A stretch of 19,237 nucleotides of DNA from Nanobdellota archaeon (GTDB lineage: Archaea > Nanobdellota > Nanobdellia > Pacearchaeales > GW2011-AR1): positions 1-19,237 of the forward strand of contig JAEWUG010000035.1 in the NCBI GenBank assembly GCA_023397215.1, in the 5' to 3' direction. This document shows positions 14,516 to 19,237 of the stretch, in pieces. The notes below the pieces were generated by a model that had not been told where the DNA came from, did no database searches, and saw nothing but the letters and a program-made list of their open reading frames with translations. Every line of letters starts with the position of its first letter. Positions within the stretch are counted from its first letter, which is position 1. Made by a program: the position numbers and the translations under genes.

Positions 14516-16417
14516 TTACAAATCAACCTCTGCTGAATCAGCATTTTGTTCTATAAATCTTCTCCTTGGTGCAACAGAATCCCCCATCAATAATGAAAAA
14601 GTTTGATCAGCCAAAACAGCATCATTAATATTTATCTGTTTTAATCTTCTTGTTTTAGGATTCATAGTTGTATCCCACAATTGTTCATCATTCATTTCAC
14701 CTAAACCTTTAAATCTACTAACCTCACCTTTACTACCTAATTCTTTTAATTTAACTTTCAATTCATCACTTGAATAAACATAATAATCTTTATTTCCTTT
14801 TTTGATCTTATAAAAAGGAGCAACTGCAACAAAAATATTTCCTGAATCAATCAATTGAGGAGTATACCTGAAAAAGAAAGTTAATAATAATGTTTTAATA
14901 TGAGCCCCATCAACATCAGCATCTGTCATAATAATTATTTTACTATATCTTAATTTAGAAATATCAAATTGTTCACCTACACCAGTACCTAAAGCAGTAA
15001 TAATATTTGAGATCATCTCACTACCTAAGGCTTTTGAAGGATTTGATTTTTCTACATTTAATATTTTTCCTCTTAGAGGTAATATTGCTTGATATTCTCT
15101 ATCTCTTCCACTTTTAGCAGTACCCCCAGCAGAATCACCCTCTACAATATATAATTCAGTATTTTCTGTTTTTTTAGAAGAACAATCAGCAAGTTTTCCA
15201 GGAAGTCCTCCTCCTGTTAATTCATTTTTTCTCCGAACTAATTCTTTTGCTCTTCTAGCAGCTTCTCTTGCTTTCAATGCACTTAAACATTTAGTAATAA
15301 TATTTTTTGCAACACTAGGATTTTCTTCAAAAAATTCATTTAATGCAGAAGAAGCAATAGAATCAACTAAACCTTTAACTTCTCCATTACCTAATTTTGT
15401 TTTTGTTTGACCTTCAAATTGTGGTTCTGAGAGTTTTAAAGAAATAACAGCAGTTATCCCTTCCCTAACATCATCACCTGATAATTTTTGTCCACTCTTT
15501 AATTGACCTTTCTTAGTCGCATAATCATTTATTACTCTTGTTAATGCACTTTTTAATCCAATAACATGAGTTCCACCTTCAACAGTATTAATTGTGTTTA
15601 CAAATCCTTGAATATTCTCAATATAAGATTCAGTATACTGAACTGCAATTTCTACAACTGTTTTTCCTTCTTGTTTTTTAAAATAAATGGGTTTTTGGTG
15701 AAGAGGTTTTCTAGTTCTATTTAACCACTTAACAAATTCACTTAATCCACCTTCATAAATAAATTCAATTTTTTTAAAAGGTGTTGTTCTTTTATCCTTT
15801 AAAATTATTTTTAGACCTGCATTCAAAAAGCACATCTCTCTAAACCGAGTAATTAATGTTTGAAAATCAAAAAGAATATCTTGAAAAATAGTTTCATCAG
15901 GTAAAAAAGTTACCTTTGTTCCACTATCATCTCCATCATATTCACCAATAACTGTTACATCATTTATAGGTTTTCCAATTTCATAACTTTGAGTATAAAT
16001 TTTACCTTCTTTTTTTACTTCAATAGTCATTTTCTTTGATAAAGCAGCTACAACAGAAATACCTACACCATGTAAACCACCACTAACAGCATAAGCTTTT
16101 CCATCAAATTTTCCACCAGCATGAAGTTTAGTTACTATAATTTCCATAGCAGATTTCTTGTAAACAGGATGTATATCAACAGGCATACCACGACCATTAT
16201 CTTCAACACAAATAGAACCATCACTATTCAATGTAACTTCAATAGTATTACAGTATCCTATCATATGTTCATCTACAGCATTATCAACAACTTCCCAAAC
16301 TAAATGATGCAAGCCATATTTATCTGTAGAACCAATATACATCCCAGGTCTTTTTCTAACAGCTTCTAAACCTTCTAGAACTTTGATACTTTCAGCAGAA
16401 TATTGTTTATCAATCAT
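14516..16417 (-). CDS. gyrB: DNA gyrase subunit B
   Basis: The ATPase subunit of gyrase, 633 residues from the start chosen here (MIDKQYSAESIKVLEGLEAVRKRPGMYIG type opening). The GHKL ATPase domain shows E42 in WEVVDNAVDE (the catalytic Glu, with N46 for Mg), DNGRGMPV at 73-80 and GGLHGVG at 113-119. The transducer domain carries QTKTKL at about 337-342, with the catalytic Lys. The TOPRIM domain has EGDSAGG at 426-432, PLRGK at 447-451 and DADVD at 499-503, and the C-terminal RFKGLGEMN begins at about 568. An in-frame ATG 12 codons upstream (16453) would add non-conserved residues and lies too close to the TATA box; the internal ATG has a GAGGT Shine-Dalgarno site 10 nt upstream. First gene of the gyrB - zinc-ribbon - gyrA operon. 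Confidence 0.97.
   Translation of the reverse strand: MIDKQYSAESIKVLEGLEAVRKRPGMYIGSTDKYGLHHLVWEVVDNAVDEHMIGYCNTIEVTLNSDGSICVEDNGRGMPVDIHPVYKKSAMEIIVTKLHAGGKFDGKAYAVSGGLHGVGISVVAALSKKMTIEVKKEGKIYTQSYEIGKPINDVTVIGEYDGDDSGTKVTFLPDETIFQDILFDFQTLITRFREMCFLNAGLKIILKDKRTTPFKKIEFIYEGGLSEFVKWLNRTRKPLHQKPIYFKKQEGKTVVEIAVQYTESYIENIQGFVNTINTVEGGTHVIGLKSALTRVINDYATKKGQLKSGQKLSGDDVREGITAVISLKLSEPQFEGQTKTKLGNGEVKGLVDSIASSALNEFFEENPSVAKNIITKCLSALKAREAARRAKELVRRKNELTGGGLPGKLADCSSKKTENTELYIVEGDSAGGTAKSGRDREYQAILPLRGKILNVEKSNPSKALGSEMISNIITALGTGVGEQFDISKLRYSKIIIMTDADVDGAHIKTLLLTFFFRYTPQLIDSGNIFVAVAPFYKIKKGNKDYYVYSSDELKVKLKELGSKGEVSRFKGLGEMNDEQLWDTTMNPKTRRLKQININDAVLADQTFSLLMGDSVAPRRRFIEQNADSAEVDL
14526..14531 (-). 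promoter_or_regulatory. Shine-Dalgarno site of the zinc-ribbon gene
   Basis: AGAGGT on the minus strand, within the last gyrB codons (Ala-Glu-Val) and 11 nt before the ATG at 14514. It decides the start in favour of the shorter form. Confidence 0.6.
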
Positions 16418-16427
16418 CTTTGAATAG

Positions 16428-16432
16428 ACCTC
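16428..16432 (-). promoter_or_regulatory. Shine-Dalgarno site of gyrB
   Basis: GAGGT on the minus strand lies 10 nt before the ATG at 16417. With the TATA box at 16460-16467 it predicts a leader of about 20 nt, so gyrB is leadered unlike most promoter-proximal genes here. Confidence 0.6.
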
Positions 16433-16459
16433 TTTTATACACACAAAAAACAAAGAAGG

Positions 16460-16467
16460 TTTATAAA
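16460..16467 (-). promoter_or_regulatory. TATA box of the gyrase operon
   Basis: TTTATAAA is centred 46.5 bp before the gyrB ATG. Transcription would start near 16438. A second TATA-like GTATAAAAG at about 16432-16440 is too close to the ATG to serve this start. Confidence 0.55.
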
Positions 16468-16528
16468 CATTTGTATTATTATATTAAGTTTTACCGTCGC
16501 TAAAGAGAAAAATAATCTCATACAAGAA

Positions 16529-16536
16529 TTTAAAAG
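16529..16536 (+). promoter_or_regulatory. TATA box of truD
   Basis: TTTAAAAG is centred 33.5 bp before the truD ATG, predicting a leader of about 7 nt. The 12-bp palindrome TTACTTAAGTAA (16549-16560) would straddle the transcription start. Confidence 0.45.
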
Positions 16537-16548
16537 TAACAAACACTT

Positions 16549-16560
16549 TTACTTAAGTAA
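16549..16560. repeat. Perfect 12-bp palindrome at the predicted truD transcription start
   Basis: TTACTTAAGTAA lies between the truD TATA box and ATG. It could be an operator. Palindromes of this length are expected by chance a few times in 19 kb of AT-rich DNA. Confidence 0.3.
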
Positions 16561-16565
16561 TTAAT

Positions 16566-17762
16566 ATGAATAAAGAAAAAATTCCTGCAAAGTTCAAAGT
16601 AAATAATCAAGATTTCATAGTTGAAGAAATAACAAAAGATGAAAAAATTTGTAGTGTTAATTTAAATCCTTCTGACAAAATAGAAATTCCAGAAAAGCCT
16701 CTTGATTCAAAAAGAGAATTTTTATGGTGTGAATTCCAAAAACAAAACATAGACCAATTTAGAGCATTAAAAGAATTTTCTTCACAAATTAAAAAAGGAC
16801 TACAAGCAATAGGCTTTGCAGGAACTAAAGATAAAAATGCAATAACCTGCCAACAAATATCTATTTTCAACCCAGATCTTGAATTAATAAAAAATTTTAA
16901 ACATAATAACATTCAAATAAAAAATTTTCACTGGGAAAAAAGAAAAATAAAACTAGGTTATCTAAAAGGGAATCATTTTAAAATAACATTAAGAGCAATT
17001 GAAAAAAAAGATTCTATTCAAATAATTAGTACAATAAACAAAACAAAAAACTTTCCAAATTATTTTGGTCCACAAAGATTTGGGAGTGTAAGACAAAATA
17101 ATCCTCAAATAGGAAAATTAATTATAAAAAGAAAATTTAAAGAAGCAATTAATACAATATTAACACAACAAAGTCAAAATGAAAGAACTGAAGTTAATGA
17201 AGCAAGAAAAAGATTATCTTTTGAAAAAGACTATAAAAATGCATTAACTTATTTCCCAGAATACTTAAAATTTGAAAGACAAATATTAAACTATTTATCT
17301 CAACATCCAAATGATTATACTGGAGCAATTAATAAAATTGAAAGAAAACAATTTTTAATGTACATACATTCTTTACAAAGTTTATTATTCAATCAAATTT
17401 TAGAAAGTGCTCTCTTAGAAAAAATAGACTTTAATATAAAAGGACAACAAAAAATACCATTATTTGGTTATAAATCAAATATTGATTCTGGAAAATTAGG
17501 AGAAATAGAAGAAGAAATTTTAAATCAAAATAATATTCAACTACAAGATTTTAATATCCAAGAAATACCTTACTTAAGAGTTAGAGGTGATTTAAGAAAC
17601 GCATTAATTTCAGTTGAAGATATAATTGCAGATTCAGAAGATGACGAATTATTCCCAGAATCAAAAAAGGTAATATTAGAATTTTCCTTACCTAGTGGAG
17701 TTTATGCAACAACATTTCTAAACATATTTTTTGAGTTAATTGAAGAAAAAAGACAATCATAA
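16566..17762 (+). CDS. truD: tRNA pseudouridine synthase, TruD/Pus7 family
   Basis: A 398-residue pseudouridine synthase. The N-terminal KFKVNNQDFIVEEI (9-22) is the family's first motif. The catalytic Asp is D89 in GFAGTKDKNAIT (83-94), followed by GNHFKITLR at about 135-143 and NYFGPQRFG at 165-173. The TruD insertion domain lies in the middle and the core resumes near FLMYIHSLQSLLFN. The length fits archaeal Pus7 (about 400 residues). Bacterial TruD modifies U13 of tRNA-Glu; archaeal Pus7 can modify U13 and U35 of pre-tRNA-Tyr. An intron-containing tRNA-Tyr gene starts 33 bp downstream on the same strand. The divergent neighbour is gyrB. Confidence 0.94.
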   Translation: MNKEKIPAKFKVNNQDFIVEEITKDEKICSVNLNPSDKIEIPEKPLDSKREFLWCEFQKQNIDQFRALKEFSSQIKKGLQAIGFAGTKDKNAITCQQISIFNPDLELIKNFKHNNIQIKNFHWEKRKIKLGYLKGNHFKITLRAIEKKDSIQIISTINKTKNFPNYFGPQRFGSVRQNNPQIGKLIIKRKFKEAINTILTQQSQNERTEVNEARKRLSFEKDYKNALTYFPEYLKFERQILNYLSQHPNDYTGAINKIERKQFLMYIHSLQSLLFNQILESALLEKIDFNIKGQQKIPLFGYKSNIDSGKLGEIEEEILNQNNIQLQDFNIQEIPYLRVRGDLRNALISVEDIIADSEDDELFPESKKVILEFSLPSGVYATTFLNIFFELIEEKRQS

Positions 17763-17765
17763 AAC

Positions 17766-17773
17766 TTATAAAT
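17766..17773 (+). promoter_or_regulatory. TATA box of the tRNA-Tyr gene
   Basis: TTATAAAT is centred 26.5 bp before the first base of the mature tRNA, just after the truD stop. The tRNA can therefore be transcribed alone, with almost no 5' leader. Confidence 0.6.
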
Positions 17774-17795
17774 TACTTAAACTCATTTTAATTAT

Positions 17796-17950
17796 CCTCC
17801 TGTAGCTCAACGGTAGAGCACGCGGCTGTAGAATAATGTGGACATGGCACTATTTTGTGCATAAGAATGAAACAAAAATTAGCCCGTAACAAGGAAGGTT
17901 TTGTAAATGCAGAACCCGCGGTGTTCCCAGTTCGATTCTGGGCAGGGGGA
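17796..17950 (+). tRNA. tRNA-Tyr (anticodon GTA) with an 83-nt intron
   Basis: The exons fold into a full cloverleaf. The acceptor CCTCCTG (17796-17802) pairs with CAGGGGG (17943-17949), followed by discriminator A17950. The D-stem is GCTC/GAGC. The anticodon stem is CGCGG (17821-17825) with CCGCG (17916-17920), and the anticodon is GTA at 17828-17830. The T-arm is CCCAG/CTGGG with loop TTCGATT. The C1-G72 pair with A73 is the archaeal/eukaryotic Tyr identity pattern, unlike the bacterial G1-C72. CCA is not encoded. The intron sits at the canonical 37/38 position. The loop CTGTAG contains TGTAG, the UNUAR target of Pus7-type enzymes, and truD lies directly upstream. The gene ends 1 bp before the stop codon of the convergent lipase gene. 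Confidence 0.95.
17832..17914 (+). other. tRNA-Tyr intron (archaeal, position 37/38)
   Basis: The exon-intron junctions form a bulge-helix-bulge. The central helix pairs CTGT (17826-17829) with GCAG (17909-17912), including one G-U pair. The 5' bulge is AGA and the 3' bulge AAC, so cleavage gives AG|A and AA|C. The outer helix is the anticodon stem; the inner helix is weak (only two A-U pairs before mismatches), a relaxed motif. Inside, GCAC-TATTTT-GTGC (17847-17860) forms a small hairpin. At 83 nt it is long for an archaeal tRNA intron. It also holds CGTAACAAGG (17885-17894), which matches a universal 16S rRNA segment. Confidence 0.85.
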
Positions 17951-17951
17951 T

Positions 17952-18779
17952 TTAAAATAAACTTCTTTTACATAATTGTTCTATTTTATTTTTGAAAATT
18001 CTTGCTTCTTTTTCACCTATTGCAATTATTTCATTTTTCTTTGCAAAGTCTGCAGTAGTTATATTTTTTAGATTTGGTGATAAATAAACATCAGAGTTTT
18101 CTTTGGCATATTGTATATTACTTGGATTACTCTGTAAAATAAGCATTGACTTTAACAATACCCTTGTAAGAGAAGGTAATTCTTTTTCTTTAATTAAATT
18201 AGGATTTTTTAAAAAATCAGCATCAGGTAAATATATATTTGATACATTTGATGTTATAATAATATCACATTTATCTTTTATTAAACTTAAAGGAATATTA
18301 TTTGTTAAACCTCCATCAACAAGAATATAATCATTAACATTAATTGGATTAAAAATTCCAGGAATAGACATACTTGCTCTAACAGCAATAGCAATACTTC
18401 CTTCTGAAAAAATTAATTCTTTTCCTGTTTCTACATCTACGGCATTAACAAACAAAGGAATTTTTGTTTCATCAAAGTTTTTATTTTGATAAATTTCTTC
18501 AAACAACTTTAAAATTTTATCTCCTTTAATTAAACCTTTTTTAGGAATAGTAGGATCTAAATATTTGTAAAGTTTTAATTCATCAGCTTTTTTCTCAATT
18601 TCAGAAGCACTCATACCTAAAGCATAAGCTGCACCAATAATTGCACCCATACTTGTCCCAGCAATATAATCAGGTTTAATTTTTAATTCATCTAAAACTT
18701 TCAAAATACCTATATGGGCATAACCTCTTGCTCCTCCCCCACTTAATACTAAACCTAATTTCTTTTTTTTAAAAAACAT
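17952..18779 (-). CDS. Patatin-like phospholipase / serine hydrolase (RssA-like)
   Basis: A 275-residue patatin-fold lipid hydrolase. The oxyanion glycine-rich loop SGGGARGYAHIG is at 13-24, the nucleophile S43 lies in GTSMG (41-45), and the dyad Asp D155 is in VDGGLTNNIP. These features fit the bacterial and archaeal YchK/RssA-type subgroup, which usually cleaves acyl chains from phospholipids or acts on lipid intermediates. There is no signal peptide, so it should work in the cytoplasm or at the inner membrane face. The start lies 17 bp after the upstream sugar-isomerase-like gene on the same strand, so the two are probably co-transcribed; no strong Shine-Dalgarno site is seen. The stop is 1 bp from the 3' end of the convergent tRNA-Tyr. 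Confidence 0.92.
   Translation of the reverse strand: MFFKKKKLGLVLSGGGARGYAHIGILKVLDELKIKPDYIAGTSMGAIIGAAYALGMSASEIEKKADELKLYKYLDPTIPKKGLIKGDKILKLFEEIYQNKNFDETKIPLFVNAVDVETGKELIFSEGSIAIAVRASMSIPGIFNPINVNDYILVDGGLTNNIPLSLIKDKCDIIITSNVSNIYLPDADFLKNPNLIKEKELPSLTRVLLKSMLILQSNPSNIQYAKENSDVYLSPNLKNITTADFAKKNEIIAIGEKEARIFKNKIEQLCKRSLF
17982..17993 (+). terminator. Possible T-rich terminator of tRNA-Tyr
   Basis: The T-rich ATTTTATTTTT stretch (with CTTCTTTTA at 17962-17970 just before it) follows the tRNA 3' end within the lipase coding sequence. Archaeal termination needs only such T tracts, but similar tracts are common in this DNA. Confidence 0.3.
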
Positions 18780-18796
18780 TTTATCTTTATTTTTAT

Positions 18797-19237
18797 TTAA
18801 CTAATTTTATCTCCACTAAACCTTGATTGTTCTCCAGGGATTACTCCTCCTAATTCCATTGGTAAAGTTGTAAAACCAGCACCATAGATTGAATGATGCA
18901 TTTGTGGATTTATTGCACCTTGACCTCCAAAATATCCTCCTTGAAGTCCTTGAGTTTGACCCCAATATGAATCTGACTTAAGTCCATAAATAGGAGAACC
19001 TAAAGCACTTAAACTTAAAGGATAAGGAGAACTTTTAAATTCTTTTACAAAATTACCTGCTTCAATAATTTTCCTCATATCTTTATATTGTCCATTTTTT
19101 TCTAATTCTTCTAAAAGTTGTTTAAATGGTACATTTCCCATTCCCGGAGGCAAATGAGTATCAGCATAACCAAAATTATCTGTTAAATGAATATGCTTTA
19201 CATAATCTTTAACTTTTTGAGTTTCTTTAACTAAATC
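18797..19237 (-). CDS. Partial sugar-isomerase-like TIM-barrel protein (C-terminal part)
   Basis: The frame is open from the window edge (146 codons plus stop), so the N-terminal part lies outside. The first visible residues include VKHIHLTDNFGYADTHLPPGMGNVPF at about 13-38. HxxDN followed by a D-H pair and PPGxG is the C-terminal signature of the xylose-isomerase-like/AP-endonuclease-2 TIM-barrel family, whose His and Asp residues bind a divalent metal. Members isomerise or epimerise sugars or cut abasic DNA; this one looks more like a sugar isomerase. After the barrel comes a tail of about 80 residues rich in Gly, Tyr and Phe (YWGQTQGLQGGYFGGQG, then ELGGVIPGEQSRFSG), unusual for the family. 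A TTG at 19153 should not be taken as the start, since homology continues upstream. Probably in one operon with the lipase. Confidence 0.8.
   Translation of the reverse strand, partial: DLVKETQKVKDYVKHIHLTDNFGYADTHLPPGMGNVPFKQLLEELEKNGQYKDMRKIIEAGNFVKEFKSSPYPLSLSALGSPIYGLKSDSYWGQTQGLQGGYFGGQGAINPQMHHSIYGAGFTTLPMELGGVIPGEQSRFSGDKIS

Noticed and set aside
14515..14544. Longer start of the zinc-ribbon gene inside gyrB
   Set aside because: The ATG at 14514 has an AGAGGT site at proper spacing and follows the gyrB stop directly; the extra residues are just gyrB sequence read in another frame.
16418..16453. Longer gyrB start at 16453
   Set aside because: The extra 12 residues are not conserved in GyrB, the ATG is only about 7 bp from the TATA box, and the internal ATG has a good Shine-Dalgarno site.
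17832..17914. Box C/D or H/ACA guide RNA in the tRNA intron
   Set aside because: No convincing RUGAUGA and CUGA boxes, and no clear H/ACA fold with a terminal ACA could be drawn by eye.
19151..19153. TTG start for the last gene
   Set aside because: Homology to the TIM-barrel family (HIHLTDNFGYADTH) continues upstream in frame to the window edge, so the gene is partial.

Overview
The window is about 19 kb of very AT-rich, gene-dense DNA from an archaeon. The archaeal evidence is a eukaryote-like translation and RNA toolkit (eS6, aIF2-gamma, the RNase P protein Pop5), an archaeal-type RNase J, and a tRNA-Tyr with a C1-G72 pair and an intron at position 37/38. Archaeal TATA boxes sit about 25 bp in front of many start codons. 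A bacterial-type leucyl-tRNA synthetase, bacterial-type DNA gyrase and many small Asn-rich membrane or secreted proteins point towards a DPANN lineage such as Pacearchaeota or Woesearchaeota. That lineage call is inference.

Layout. Bases 1-3742 (minus) hold a sequon-rich exported protein cut by the window edge, a two-helix membrane protein and LeuRS. Bases 3821-4405 (plus) encode a polytopic membrane protein with an internal duplication. Bases 4398-6473 (minus) hold a small secreted protein, a tail-anchored protein and RNase J; the last two are translationally coupled. Bases 6574-11615 (plus) run from a large membrane-anchored subtilisin-like protease into Pop5, eS6 and aIF2-gamma. Bases 11618-16417 (minus) form the operon gyrB - zinc-ribbon gene - gyrA. 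Bases 16566-17950 (plus) carry truD/Pus7 followed by an intron-containing tRNA-Tyr. Bases 17952-19237 (minus) hold a patatin-like lipase and the C-terminal part of a sugar-isomerase-like TIM-barrel protein that runs off the window. There is no gene-free stretch longer than 150 bp.

How the genes work together. Most of the window is core information processing: leucine charging, initiator tRNA delivery, a ribosomal protein, tRNA 5' processing, tRNA pseudouridylation, RNA decay and DNA supercoiling. The most interesting associations are (1) truD/Pus7 directly upstream of tRNA-Tyr, whose anticodon loop fits the UNUAR target of this enzyme family; (2) an uncharacterised zinc-ribbon protein wedged with coupled starts between gyrB and gyrA; (3) a tail-anchored helical protein coupled by an ATGA overlap to RNase J; and (4) a consistent split between genes that look leaderless and operon-internal genes that carry Shine-Dalgarno sites. 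No mobile element, CRISPR array or rRNA gene was seen.
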